Shown here in pieces: positions 25,264 through 33,550 of a DNA stretch of 64,000 bases. The translations under genes and the position numbers were made by a program. The stretch lies in contig NZ_KE386909.1 in the NCBI RefSeq assembly GCF_000429485.1, positions 372,499 to 436,498 on the forward strand, written 5' to 3'. The stretch's first letter is position 1, and each line of letters opens with the position of its first letter. The notes beneath the pieces were generated by a model. It had not been told where the DNA came from, made no database searches, and was given only the letters and a program-made list of their open reading frames with translations. Source of the DNA: Aliagarivorans marinus DSM 23064. GTDB taxonomy: Bacteria; Pseudomonadota; Gammaproteobacteria; Enterobacterales; Celerinatantimonadaceae.

Positions 25264-26268
25264 ATGAGTAAAGTCAGTGTTATTGTCCCCGCCTACAAGG
25301 CCGAGCGTTACCTAGCTGCATGTTTAGAGTCGCTGGCTAAGCAGCGCATGCAGGATCTGGAAGTGATCGTGGTGGTGGATGCATCGCCCGATAGCAGCGC
25401 TGATATCGTTGAACAGTTTGTCCAGCGCTACCCCGAGCGCTTTCGTCTGCTGCTACTTAAAGACAACGTCGGCGTATCGCAAGCACGCAATCTGGGAATG
25501 ATTCAGGCCAAAGGCGATTACATTGGCTTTGTCGATGCCGATGATATCGTCGCTCCAGATATGTACCGTAAGCTATATCACTGCGCGGTGACCGAGCAAG
25601 CCGAGGTGGTGAGCTGCCAACGCCTGCAGTTTGAAGAGCACTGCGACAGCGCCACGCTGATCCCCACCGACCAAGATTTCCAGAATGTATTCGTCACCAG
25701 CCACCTGTTTAACCGCGGCTGGCTAGAAGAGAACGGCTTGCGCTTTTATCCGCGAATGATCTTTGAAGACCAGCCCTTTCTCTACTTGGCTCGCTATCTG
25801 GCAACCAAGGTGGCGCGCTGTGATTACCACGGCTACTTCTACCGGCTGCACGATGAGAGCCTGTGTCGCGACCCGCTCAAGGCCCGCTTCAATATCATCG
25901 AAAAACAGCTAACTCTTAGTCAATTTGTGGCCGATGCCCAAGCGCGCGGCCTGCTACAGAGTAACGCCAAGTCAGTACTGGCTTGTCTGGCGAACTCGGC
26001 GCTCAGTGCCTTGTACTATCCGGTTGACCGTACCGACTTGCTGAGCTTTTGGCACTGCATGGCCTATCTAGACGACAAATATCGGCTCACCGAGCAAAGC
26101 GGTTTGGTGAGCAACAGCTACTGCATAAGCCGTTTTCTACGCTATCGCCACAGCGACTGGCAAATCCTGCTGCTAGCGCGCTGGGTAAAAGCCCGACAAG
26201 GCATGCCCGCCCGATTGCCAACGTTGCGCAGCACTGCTGCGACTAACCCGATTCAGGAGGTGAGCTGA
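25264..26268 (+). CDS. GT2-family glycosyltransferase
   Basis: A 334-residue GT-A enzyme with V-S-V-I-V-P-A-Y-K at the start, V-V-V-D-A-S-P-D near residue 37, the V-D-A-D-D metal motif near residue 90, and the E-D-Q-P-F region near residue 165. It is closely related in layout to the gene that follows, so the pair probably arose by duplication and the two add successive sugars. A sigma-54 promoter and an inverted repeat over the ribosome site lie just upstream. Its stop codon overlaps the next start (TGATG). Confidence 0.88.
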   Translation: MSKVSVIVPAYKAERYLAACLESLAKQRMQDLEVIVVVDASPDSSADIVEQFVQRYPERFRLLLLKDNVGVSQARNLGMIQAKGDYIGFVDADDIVAPDMYRKLYHCAVTEQAEVVSCQRLQFEEHCDSATLIPTDQDFQNVFVTSHLFNRGWLEENGLRFYPRMIFEDQPFLYLARYLATKVARCDYHGYFYRLHDESLCRDPLKARFNIIEKQLTLSQFVADAQARGLLQSNAKSVLACLANSALSALYYPVDRTDLLSFWHCMAYLDDKYRLTEQSGLVSNSYCISRFLRYRHSDWQILLLARWVKARQGMPARLPTLRSTAATNPIQEVS

Positions 26269-27218
26269 TGGCCAGCACTGACAGCGTCGATGTGAGCGTT
26301 ATCGTCCCGGCGTATAACACCGAAGCGTATATCGAAGAGTGTTTGCAAAGCCTGTTCGCCCAAACCTTGCCATCGCTGGAGATTGTGGTGGTGATCGATG
26401 CCAGCCCTGATGGGGTTAGCGATGTGGTGGCGCGCTTGCAGGCGCAAACCCATCGCCAACTTCGAGTGATCCACTTGCCGCAGAATGTCGGGCTGGCAGA
26501 GGCGCGCAACATTGGTATGCGCGCGGCCAGCGGTAAGTATCTAGGCTTTGTGGATAGCGACGATTATGCCGACCCGCAGATGTTTGCCCGCCTATTTGAG
26601 CTGGCCGAGCAGGGGGATGCCGAGGTGGTGTGCTGCGGCTGGAAGACCTTTAGCGCGCAGCACAGCCAAAGCGTGTTCCCCGAGAGTATGGCGGAGAACA
26701 CCATGGCCTGTAATAAGCTGATCGCCCGCGCGTTGGTGGAGCGTCAGCAGCTAGCCTTTCCCCGTGGTGAATGGTTTGAAGACGAGCTGTTCAGCTATCA
26801 AGCCCTGCTGCTGGCCAATCGGGTATTGAGCCTGAATGCCGCTTTGTACTTCTATCGAATGAATCCAGAGGGAATCTGCCGATCCAGCGGTAAAGCAGTG
26901 CAACGACTACATGGTCGCCGCAGCAGTGTGGCCGCGTTTATGCGTGGCATGGCCAGCAAGCAGTTGCATGACCGTTTTGCCGAGCATTGCCTAGAGCTGC
27001 TCTGTCGCCATGCCTGGATGCAACTGCAATCGTCGATTAGTTGGCCACAGCTGCAGGCCTATTTTCGCTTTACCGATCACCTTATCGCTAAGTATCAGCT
27101 AGCATCTGCGCGTGAGCAGCTTAAAGACAACTACTTTGTGAGTCGCTATTTTCGCTGGCATAACAAGCTGCCCGCCTTGTGGCTGCTTCAGCAACGCAGC
27201 CGGAGGGCTCAAGCATGA
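26268..27218 (+). CDS. GT2-family glycosyltransferase, tandem paralogue
   Basis: A 316-residue GT-A enzyme with V-S-V-I-V-P-A-Y-N, V-V-V-I-D-A-S-P-D-G, V-D-S-D-D and E-D-E-L-F motifs. It shares motif spacing with the preceding enzyme and starts inside that gene's stop codon; AGGAGGTGAG precedes the ATG. Translational coupling is likely. It overlaps the wzx-like gene by four bases (ATGA). Sugar donor and acceptor are unknown. Confidence 0.88.
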   Translation: MASTDSVDVSVIVPAYNTEAYIEECLQSLFAQTLPSLEIVVVIDASPDGVSDVVARLQAQTHRQLRVIHLPQNVGLAEARNIGMRAASGKYLGFVDSDDYADPQMFARLFELAEQGDAEVVCCGWKTFSAQHSQSVFPESMAENTMACNKLIARALVERQQLAFPRGEWFEDELFSYQALLLANRVLSLNAALYFYRMNPEGICRSSGKAVQRLHGRRSSVAAFMRGMASKQLHDRFAEHCLELLCRHAWMQLQSSISWPQLQAYFRFTDHLIAKYQLASAREQLKDNYFVSRYFRWHNKLPALWLLQQRSRRAQA

Positions 27219-28702
27219 GTGCATTTGAATCTAGCCTGTGGCAGCGCGCTAGCCAGTTGGTGAAACGTGCCTCTTCGCTAAAAGAGCTGAGCTGTTATGG
27301 CTTGCTCACGGTGGTGCAAAAAGGCGCTGGCCTGCTGCTTATTCCCATCAGCACCCGCTATTTGAGCCTGGAAAGCTATGGGCTGCTAGAGAGCTTGCTG
27401 GTGGTGTTCTCGCTGTGCTCCTTGTTAGAGATGAGCGCCGGGGCGCTGCCGCGCTTTTATCCTGAATGCAGTCATCACCGTGACAAGCAGACGCTATTGT
27501 CATCATCACTGCTGCTGAGCTGTGCCTATGGCGCGGCCTTGGCCTTGCTGGTGTTCAGCACGCTGCGCTATCTGCCAATCAGCCTGTTCGAACCGCTAAC
27601 GCTATTACAGCAAGTGATGGTGGCGGTGATCGTCTGGTCGATTGTGGTGGCCCAGCCCTTATACATGTGGCTGCGTATCGAAGGGCGGGCTGCAGCCTAC
27701 CTACTGGTGGTGAGCGTGCAGACCGCGCTGCAGTTTTCGCTGGCGGTGTATGGCCTAAAACAAGGCTGGCAGCTCAATGCCATCCTGAGCGCCAGCACAA
27801 CAAGCAGCGTGGTCGCGATGAGCTTGGCGCTGCTGTGCTGCCGACAGCAACTGGTACTGCGCTGTTCGTGGTCGCTGCTTAAGCAGACCCTGCGTTATCA
27901 AAGCTGCCTGGTGCTGGCCTCGCTAAGCCTGTTTGTATTGCACGGGCTGGATCGTCTGCTACTGGCTTCTCACCTAGGGCCGGAGACCTTGGCCCGCTAT
28001 GGCGTGATGATCAAGCTGGTGGAGGCGGTGGCATTGGTCTTCGGTATCTTCGAGGCGTGGTGGCTGCCTAAGCGCTTTACCATCTTGGCGCAGGAAAATG
28101 GCGCCGTCACTGTTGCCAAAGTGCACCAGTGGTTGCTAATGGTGATCCTTGCCCTAGTTAGTGGCTGCGCGCTGTTGGCGCCGTGGGTGATAACCCGCTT
28201 GCTGCCTGAGGCTTACGCCGAGGGTTTGGTATGGCTACCGATGCTGCTGCTGGCATTAACCGCCAAGCTGGCGACTTCGGTGCTCGATATCGGCTGCTAT
28301 TTGCCGAAAAGTCCCGGTTGGCTGCCCAAGATTAATGGCATGGCGGCGGTGCTGGCACTGGCGCTGTATCTGCTGCTTATCCCCCAGTTTGGTGTGGCAG
28401 GGCTGTTGGCAACCCTGATGCTGGTCTACGGCCTGCGTTTAGCGGCCTTTAGCTGGCTGAGCCTGCGCTTGTGCCCCTTGGACTATCAGCCCAAAGCGCT
28501 GCTGGCGTGTCTGGTGCCTCCGATGATGGTGTTGGGCGTGTTGGCGCTGATTGGTCTAGATGTGAACAGCGCACCGCTGGCGCTCACTAATTTACTCTGG
28601 CTAGCAGCATGGGCTTACTACCAATGGCGCAAGTCTGGCGCGATAGCAGCTGTGGCTAGCCACCCTTCGCAGAATGCGAAGGCCATTTCAACTGCAGCTT
28701 AA
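27215..28702 (+). CDS. Wzx-like polysaccharide flippase
   Basis: A 495-residue multidrug/oligosaccharide-lipid flippase-fold protein with about 12-14 membrane segments and few charged residues. ATG 27215 follows CGGAGGG by 7 bases and overlaps the stop of the GT2 gene. The N-terminal helix bundle has the K-G-A-G-L-L-L-I-P-I-S-T-R-Y-L pattern of the family. It would flip the lipid-linked repeat unit to the periplasm for the Wzy-like polymerase encoded in the previous operon. The end of its coding region carries the third copy of the candidate enhancer motif. Confidence 0.87.
   Translation: MSAFESSLWQRASQLVKRASSLKELSCYGLLTVVQKGAGLLLIPISTRYLSLESYGLLESLLVVFSLCSLLEMSAGALPRFYPECSHHRDKQTLLSSSLLLSCAYGAALALLVFSTLRYLPISLFEPLTLLQQVMVAVIVWSIVVAQPLYMWLRIEGRAAAYLLVVSVQTALQFSLAVYGLKQGWQLNAILSASTTSSVVAMSLALLCCRQQLVLRCSWSLLKQTLRYQSCLVLASLSLFVLHGLDRLLLASHLGPETLARYGVMIKLVEAVALVFGIFEAWWLPKRFTILAQENGAVTVAKVHQWLLMVILALVSGCALLAPWVITRLLPEAYAEGLVWLPMLLLALTAKLATSVLDIGCYLPKSPGWLPKINGMAAVLALALYLLLIPQFGVAGLLATLMLVYGLRLAAFSWLSLRLCPLDYQPKALLACLVPPMMVLGVLALIGLDVNSAPLALTNLLWLAAWAYYQWRKSGAIAAVASHPSQNAKAISTAA
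28666..28680 (+). promoter_or_regulatory. Candidate enhancer site (KTYGCANNNTGCRAR copy 3)
   Basis: TTCGCAGAATGCGAA is a perfect 6-3-6 palindrome in the 3' end of wzx, 50 bases before the sigma-54 match at 28730. It shares the 11-mer GCAGAATGCGA with copy 1 near 10937 and differs from the recalled SypG enhancer consensus at one fixed base. Confidence 0.55.
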
Positions 28703-28716
28703 CTGCATGAAAATAA

Positions 28717-28743
28717 AGGCTTTACAATATTGGCATAAAGCCT
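28717..28743. repeat. 8-base inverted repeat after wzx
   Basis: AGGCTTTA and TAAAGCCT flank an 11-base loop. There is no T-run after it. Its right half overlaps the sigma-54 promoter match at 28730-28746, so it may be coincidental, a weak terminator or an operator. Confidence 0.45.
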
Positions 28744-28746
28744 GCT
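28730..28746 (+). promoter_or_regulatory. Sigma-54 promoter before the acyltransferase gene
   Basis: TTGGCATAAAGCCTGCT has TTGGCA and TGCT with GG-N10-GC spacing; one T of the TTGC box is C. The expected start is near 28757, within the left arm of the inverted repeat that follows. Confidence 0.6.
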
Positions 28747-28750
28747 GTAG

Positions 28751-28800
28751 CTCTCCCAAATCGCAATAGCTTTAAACAACTACCTGATGAGTTGGGAGAG
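28751..28800. repeat. 9-base inverted repeat covering the ribosome site
   Basis: CTCTCCCAA (28751-28759) and TTGGGAGAG (28792-28800) are perfectly complementary with a 32-base loop. The right arm contains the GGGAGAG ribosome site, 5 bases before ATG 28806. This repeats the layout seen before the GT2 gene at 25264. Confidence 0.65.
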
Positions 28801-28805
28801 ATAAC

Positions 28806-29525
28806 ATGCAACGACTCGATTCCCCAAGGATGTGGCTGAAACACAGCCCATCACCGCTGGCACGGAGCCTGAAAACCCTGCTGCTGGCAATCCGGGATTG
28901 GCAGGTTCCAGTACTACCGATGCTCACTCGCGGCCTTTATGGCTTGCACCTCTCAATCAGTCAGCTGTGGCATAGCCTCAGCCAAACCCTATGGTATAGC
29001 CCGCTGTTTCGCTCTCAGCTAAGCGGCCCAGCGCCAAAGCTTAACCTCTATACCGGTATGCCGCAGATCCTTGGGGCCTTGGATATCTCCGTTGGTGAGC
29101 GCTGCCGGATCTCCGGACAGACTACCTTCAGTGGCCGCAGCTGTGGCGCTGAGCGCCCTCGCTTGAGCGTGGGCGACAACGTGGATATCGGCTGGCAGTG
29201 CTCGATTGCTGTTGGCCGGCGGGTGGTGTTGGGCGACAACGTACGCCTGGCCGGGCGCTGCATGTTGGCGGGCTATCCGGGCCATCCCATGGATGCGCGC
29301 CGCCGCGCTGCCGGAGAACCGGAAGATGACCACCAAGTCGGCGATATCGTGCTGGAGCGGGATGTGTGGCTGGCCAGCGGCGTATCGGTGATGGCTGGAG
29401 TCACGATTGGCCAAGGCTCGGTGATTGCTGCAGGTTCAGTGGTCACCAAAGATATTCCCGCTGGCGTGTTAGCCGCGGGCGTGCCAGCCAAAGTAGTTAA
29501 ACAGATTGTTGATGTAGAGGGTTAA
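28806..29525 (+). CDS. Hexapeptide-repeat acyltransferase
   Basis: A 239-residue left-handed beta-helix enzyme. The first 90 residues are helical and unassigned. From about residue 95 there are hexapeptide turns (I-S-V-G-E-R, L-S-V-G-D-N, V-D-I-G, V-V-L-G-D-N, V-L-E-R-D-V-W-L-A-S-G, V-T-I-G-Q-G-S-V-I-A-A-G-S-V-V) and the closing G-V-P-A-K-V-V. It probably acetylates a sugar of the EPS, using acetyl-CoA. It has its own sigma-54 promoter match and is followed after 3 bases by a glycosyltransferase gene. Confidence 0.87.
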   Translation: MQRLDSPRMWLKHSPSPLARSLKTLLLAIRDWQVPVLPMLTRGLYGLHLSISQLWHSLSQTLWYSPLFRSQLSGPAPKLNLYTGMPQILGALDISVGERCRISGQTTFSGRSCGAERPRLSVGDNVDIGWQCSIAVGRRVVLGDNVRLAGRCMLAGYPGHPMDARRRAAGEPEDDHQVGDIVLERDVWLASGVSVMAGVTIGQGSVIAAGSVVTKDIPAGVLAAGVPAKVVKQIVDVEG

Positions 29526-29528
29526 GCC

Positions 29529-30698
29529 ATGAATTCCAATATTGTCGTATTCGCCGAAGACTGGCTGCGCCACCCCAGCAGCAGCCAACACATCGTTCGC
29601 CAGCTAGCTGCTGATAACCGGGTGCTATGGGTTAACTCGATTGGCCTGCGTCGCCCGCGCCTGAATCTGCGCGACTTGAAGCGGGTGGGCGAGAAGCTGT
29701 TGAAGATGGTCATGCCGCGCAGCGCCGAGCAACCGGGCCTTACGCCATCGAGCGTGCAAGTGATTTCGCCGTTTGCCTTTCCCGCTCCACGCTCTAAGGC
29801 GCTACGTTGGGTTAACCGCGTGCTATTGTCGTGGCAGGTGGGCCGGGCCATGCGCAAGTTGGGTATGACCAAGGCCAACGCCTGGCTGGCCTTACCCACG
29901 GCGGTCGAAGTGCTTGGGCGGCTGCCGTTTGAGCAGGTGGTGTACTACTGCGGCGACGATTTCGGTGCGTTGGCCGGGGTAGACCATGAGCAGGTCGAAG
30001 CCTGTGAGCAGCGGCTGGTGCAACAGGCCGACCATATCCTGGTTGCCAGCGAGCGGCTGCGTGACAAGTGGCATGAGCAGCAAGAGGTGTTAGAGAAAAT
30101 CGCCGTGCTGCCCCATGGGGTGGATTTCCCGCTGTTTGTGAAGCCTGCGACCCCTTCGGGGGATTTGCCCAGTCAGCGACCGATTGCCGGTTACTACGGC
30201 AGTATCGCGGCGTGGCTGGATATGGACCTGCTGGCGCGGGTTGCCCGCTTGCTGCCGCACTGGACCTTCCTGTTTGTCGGCAAGATCGAGACCGATATCA
30301 GCCGCCTCGACGGTATCCCAAACATTCAATTTGTGGATGCGGTGCCACACCATTGCCTGCCCGGCTTTTCCCAGCACTGGACAGTATCAATGCTGCCGTT
30401 TCGTCGCTGCTCGCAGATCGATGCCTGTAACCCATTAAAGCTGCGCGAGTACTTGGCGGCAGGGCGGCCGGTGGTGAGTACGCCGTTTCCGGCATTGCAG
30501 GAGTATTCCGGCTTGGTGACAACAGCCCGCGGGGTCGAGGCCTTTGCTAATGCGCTAGAGGAAAGCCTGCAAACACCGGTGAGTTTGCTGCACAGACAAA
30601 GCGCCTTTCAGCGTATGGCGGTACGCAGCGAGAGTTGGGCCGAGCGGGCCAAGTTTGTTGGGGAGTTGTTGACTCGGAGACAGGCTCCGAGTCAATAG
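29529..30698 (+). CDS. GT-B glycosyltransferase
   Basis: A 389-residue glycosyltransferase of the GT4/GT1-like group found in EPS clusters. The N-terminal half has the V-F-A-E-D-W and W-V-N-S-I strands; the middle carries Y-Y-C-G-D-D and L-P-H-G-V-D-F; the C-terminal half has G-Y-Y-G-S-I, L-R-E-Y-L-A-A-G-R-P-V-V-S-T-P, typical of donor-sugar binding. It follows the acyltransferase gene by 3 bases and ends the EPS cluster. Its last codons form a perfect hairpin shared with the convergent yidA-like gene. Confidence 0.85.
   Translation: MNSNIVVFAEDWLRHPSSSQHIVRQLAADNRVLWVNSIGLRRPRLNLRDLKRVGEKLLKMVMPRSAEQPGLTPSSVQVISPFAFPAPRSKALRWVNRVLLSWQVGRAMRKLGMTKANAWLALPTAVEVLGRLPFEQVVYYCGDDFGALAGVDHEQVEACEQRLVQQADHILVASERLRDKWHEQQEVLEKIAVLPHGVDFPLFVKPATPSGDLPSQRPIAGYYGSIAAWLDMDLLARVARLLPHWTFLFVGKIETDISRLDGIPNIQFVDAVPHHCLPGFSQHWTVSMLPFRRCSQIDACNPLKLREYLAAGRPVVSTPFPALQEYSGLVTTARGVEAFANALEESLQTPVSLLHRQSAFQRMAVRSESWAERAKFVGELLTRRQAPSQ
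30669..30695. terminator. Hairpin between convergent GT and yidA-like genes
   Basis: TTGACTCGGAG and CTCCGAGTCAA are perfectly complementary with a five-base loop. The hairpin lies in the last codons of the glycosyltransferase gene. There is no long T-run, so termination strength is uncertain. Confidence 0.5.
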
Positions 30699-30704
30699 TG
30701 GGCG

Positions 30705-31529
30705 TTACGCGGTTAGCGCTTCAGCCGCCAAGATGTGCTGTTCTACTGCCAGCGCAACGCCATCGTCGTTGTTGCTAGCGGTGATCACATCTGCCAGTGC
30801 TTTTACCCGCTCTTCGGCGTTGTCCATCACCACAGCAAGGCCAGCGTACTCGAGCATATGGCGATCGTTGTCGGCATCGCCCACACACATCACTTCTGCT
30901 TGCTCAATGTCTAGTAGCTCAGCCAGCTTGGCAACGCCGATGCCTTTGTTGGCCTCGGGGTGCAGGAACTCTAAGAACACCGGGTAGCTGCGAGCGATGG
31001 TAAAGCGCTGCTGCATGCTCTCGGTGGCGGCGATTTCTGCCTGATTGAGGATGTTCTCTTCAGCCACCATCATCACCTTGATGAACTGGTCGTCATCGCC
31101 CAGCTGGTTGAAGTCGGTCACTTTCAGCTCTACGCCGTTGATCTCGGCTTCAAGGCGCGAGTAGGGGTTGTCTTCATGGGTTAGCAGGCCTCGCTCGGCG
31201 CAGAAGGCATGGATGTACACGCCCAAACGCTGCGACTCGGCGAAGATATCCTTGGTGTCGCGGCCGCTCATCATGGTTTGGTGGATCACCTCGCCATTAC
31301 CTACCCGTTGTACCAACGAGCCGTTGTAGCTCACCACAAAGTGCTCATCGCTGGTCAAGCCCAGCTCTTGCAAGTAGCGCTGTAGGCCATTAATTGGACG
31401 ACCTGAAGCCAGCACCACATGTACACCTTGTGCTTTGGCCGCTTGCAGGGCGTCGAAGGTGCGCGGTGAGATGGTTTTTTCAGAGTTGAGCAGGGTACCG
31501 TCCATATCCAGGGCGAGTAGTTTGTACAT
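30705..31529 (-). CDS. yidA: Cof-type HAD sugar phosphatase (YidA-like)
   Basis: A 274-residue HAD superfamily IIB phosphatase. All four motifs are seen: D-M-D-G-T near the start with nucleophile Asp8, S-G-R-P near residue 42, the lysine in E-A-N-K-G-I-G near residue 197, and G-D-A-D-N-D near residue 220. The length and order match YidA, which dephosphorylates sugar phosphates. GAGG precedes the ATG. It is convergent with the EPS cluster and divergent from the metP-like transporter gene. Confidence 0.9.
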   Translation of the reverse strand: MYKLLALDMDGTLLNSEKTISPRTFDALQAAKAQGVHVVLASGRPINGLQRYLQELGLTSDEHFVVSYNGSLVQRVGNGEVIHQTMMSGRDTKDIFAESQRLGVYIHAFCAERGLLTHEDNPYSRLEAEINGVELKVTDFNQLGDDDQFIKVMMVAEENILNQAEIAATESMQQRFTIARSYPVFLEFLHPEANKGIGVAKLAELLDIEQAEVMCVGDADNDRHMLEYAGLAVVMDNAEERVKALADVITASNNDDGVALAVEQHILAAEALTA

Positions 31530-31604
31530 GTAACAACCTCAGTACAGAAAAGGAGCAAACCTTATATCAAAGAAATTTGACGTAACGGTGAAAAAAGAGC
31601 GGGC

Positions 31605-31639
31605 ATTCTATCCCAATTCGTGTGGCTTTGGGATAGAAT
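31605..31639. repeat. 12-base perfect inverted repeat in the yidA-metP gap
   Basis: ATTCTATCCCAA and TTGGGATAGAAT are separated by 11 bases, with no T-run. The repeat lies 75 bases before the yidA-like start and about 270 before metP. It could be an operator or a leader hairpin. The rest of the 31530-31911 gap holds no gene that I can support. Confidence 0.6.
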
Positions 31640-31859
31640 CTGCGCCTATTTAACCAGCCGGCTTTATCATCTCTTCTCCGAAAGGAGGAAAGCGGCAGTT
31701 AATACTGAAATTGATGATTCAGATCACATGATCTAGAACATATAACAGTGGATTGTTGCTTTGGCCAAATTTTCTCTTGAGCTAACATTTGATCCTGTTA
31801 TACCCGACTAGGTAAATAGTTATTTATCAGCAGCTTAGGCTGTTGTTCCGGGTAGATGT

Positions 31860-31885
31860 CGATGGCTCAAAAAAGGAAGCCATCG
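31860..31885 (+). repeat. Leader hairpin before metP
   Basis: CGATGGCT and AGCCATCG pair perfectly around a 10-base A-rich loop. It ends 14 bases before the GGAGGT ribosome site of metP and so may influence translation or mRNA stability. Confidence 0.5.
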
Positions 31886-31911
31886 CGGTTGCAGTATATG
31901 GAGGTAATAAA

Positions 31912-33402
31912 ATGCAACGTGAACAATGGGGATCCCGTCTGGGGTTCATCCTAGCGGCAGTGGGCTCAGCAATCGGCCTGGGTAACATCTGGCGCTTCCC
32001 GTATATGGCGTATGAAAATGGCGGCGGCGCTTTCTTCATTCCCTACCTGTTTGCCATGCTCACCGCAGGCATCCCATTTATGATCATGGAATTCTCACTT
32101 GGCCACAAGATGCGTGGCGCAGCACCACAGGTGTTTGCGCGCTTAGGGCGTCGTTTGGAGTGGCTGGGTTGGTTCCAGGTGTTTGTCGCTTTTGCCATCG
32201 CGGTCTACTACGTGGCGGTGATTGGCTGGTCAATCTCCTACTTGGGCTTCTCGTTTACCCAAAGTTGGGGCGCTGATCCAAACGCCTTCTTCTTCACTGA
32301 GTACCTGCAGTTGGTTGATGGCAGCGCACCGAGCAACTTGGGCGCTCTGCAAAGCCATATCGTGGTACCCGTGGTGATTGCTTGGCTTATCACCTTCTCG
32401 GCGGTGTTTACCGGTGTGAAAGGTGGGATTGAACGCGCCAGCAAGATCATGATGCCACTGCTATTCATCATGGTGTTGGGTCTTATCGTGCGCATGGCCT
32501 TCCTGCCTGGCGCGCTTGATGGCTTGAACTACCTGTTCAAACCTGACTTCAGCAAGATCTTGGACGCCAAGGTGTGGTCGGCGGCTTACGGGCAGATCTT
32601 CTTCACCCTGAGTGTGGGCTTTGCCATTATGCTGGCCTACTCAAGCTACCTGCCAAAAGAGTCCGACATCAACAACAACGCCTTTATGACCGTACTGATT
32701 AACTGCGGCTTCTCGATCATGGCGGGTATGATGATCTTCGGCATTCTTGGCTACATGGCGCACTCAAGCGGCAAAGAGATTACCGAAGTGGTCTCGGCCG
32801 GTGTTGGCCTGGCGTTTATCACTATTCCTACTGCGATTAACCTGCTGCCTGCGCCGTATATTCTTGGTCCATTGTTCTTCTTGGCTCTGACAGTTGCAGG
32901 CTTGAGCTCGATGATTTCCATCGTCGAAGCGGTGACCTCTGCAGTTATCGATAAGAGCGGTTGGAGCCGTCGCAAAGCGGCCTCGATTGTGTGTGGTATC
33001 GCCTTGATTATCTCCTTGTCGTTCACCCGCAACGGCGGCTTGCTGCTGCTGGACGTAGTGGACCACTTTATGAATAACGTGGGCATTTTGGGTAGCTGTC
33101 TGGCACAACTGCTGATTGTTGGTTGGATGGTGAAAATCCTGCCTGAGCTGCGTGAGCGTGCTAACAATCTGTCTGAGTTCCGCATCGGCGCTTGGTTCGA
33201 GTTTTGCCTGCGCTTCTTAAGCCCTGCGCTGCTGATTATCATCGTTGGCACCAATCTGATTACCCTGATCCGCGACGGTTACGGTGATTACAGCCAGTTC
33301 GATATGATGACCTTTGGCTGGGGCTTGATTGCCATGATGATCGTAATGGCGGTTATCGTTCGCAAACTACCCACCGCACAAACCACCAACGAGGAGGCGT
33401 AA
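31912..33402 (+). CDS. metP: Sodium-dependent NSS/SNF transporter, MetP-like
   Basis: A 496-residue neurotransmitter:sodium symporter family protein with about 11-12 membrane helices. ATG 31912 follows GGAGGT by 6 bases. Helix 1 has the family signature G-F-I-L-A-A-V-G-S-A-I-G-L-G-N-I-W-R-F-P for sodium and amino acid binding. A 32-residue MetS-type small subunit starts one base after the stop, so this is most likely the large subunit of a methionine/alanine importer. The substrate is inferred from that pairing. Confidence 0.88.
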   Translation: MQREQWGSRLGFILAAVGSAIGLGNIWRFPYMAYENGGGAFFIPYLFAMLTAGIPFMIMEFSLGHKMRGAAPQVFARLGRRLEWLGWFQVFVAFAIAVYYVAVIGWSISYLGFSFTQSWGADPNAFFFTEYLQLVDGSAPSNLGALQSHIVVPVVIAWLITFSAVFTGVKGGIERASKIMMPLLFIMVLGLIVRMAFLPGALDGLNYLFKPDFSKILDAKVWSAAYGQIFFTLSVGFAIMLAYSSYLPKESDINNNAFMTVLINCGFSIMAGMMIFGILGYMAHSSGKEITEVVSAGVGLAFITIPTAINLLPAPYILGPLFFLALTVAGLSSMISIVEAVTSAVIDKSGWSRRKAASIVCGIALIISLSFTRNGGLLLLDVVDHFMNNVGILGSCLAQLLIVGWMVKILPELRERANNLSEFRIGAWFEFCLRFLSPALLIIIVGTNLITLIRDGYGDYSQFDMMTFGWGLIAMMIVMAVIVRKLPTAQTTNEEA

Positions 33403-33403
33403 T

Positions 33404-33502
33404 ATGGACATCAGTGCAATTATCATGATGGTACTGGGCCTCGGCTTCACCTGGGGTGGAGCGCTGCTTTGCATCAATAAGGCGATGCAAAGCGGTAAGT
33501 AA
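33404..33502 (+). CDS. metS: MetS-type small subunit of the NSS transporter
   Basis: A 32-residue single-helix membrane protein. After M-D-I-S-A come I-I-M-M-V-L-G-L-G-F-T-W-G-G and A-L-L-C-I-N-K-A-M, which match the methionine/alanine importer small subunit family. GGAGG lies 7 bases before the ATG, inside the end of metP, so translation is coupled. A strong terminator follows. A decayed second copy is found at 35217. Confidence 0.85.
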   Translation: MDISAIIMMVLGLGFTWGGALLCINKAMQSGK

Positions 33503-33519
33503 GGTCGTGTAGCGTGACT

Positions 33520-33547
33520 AAAAAGCCATCCGAGAGGATGGCTTTTT
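33520..33547. terminator. Rho-independent terminator after metS
   Basis: AAAAAGCCATCC and GGATGGCTTTTT around a GAGA loop. It serves metP-metS and, on the other strand, the LysR gene that ends at 33551. Confidence 0.88.
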
Positions 33548-33550
33548 GCG

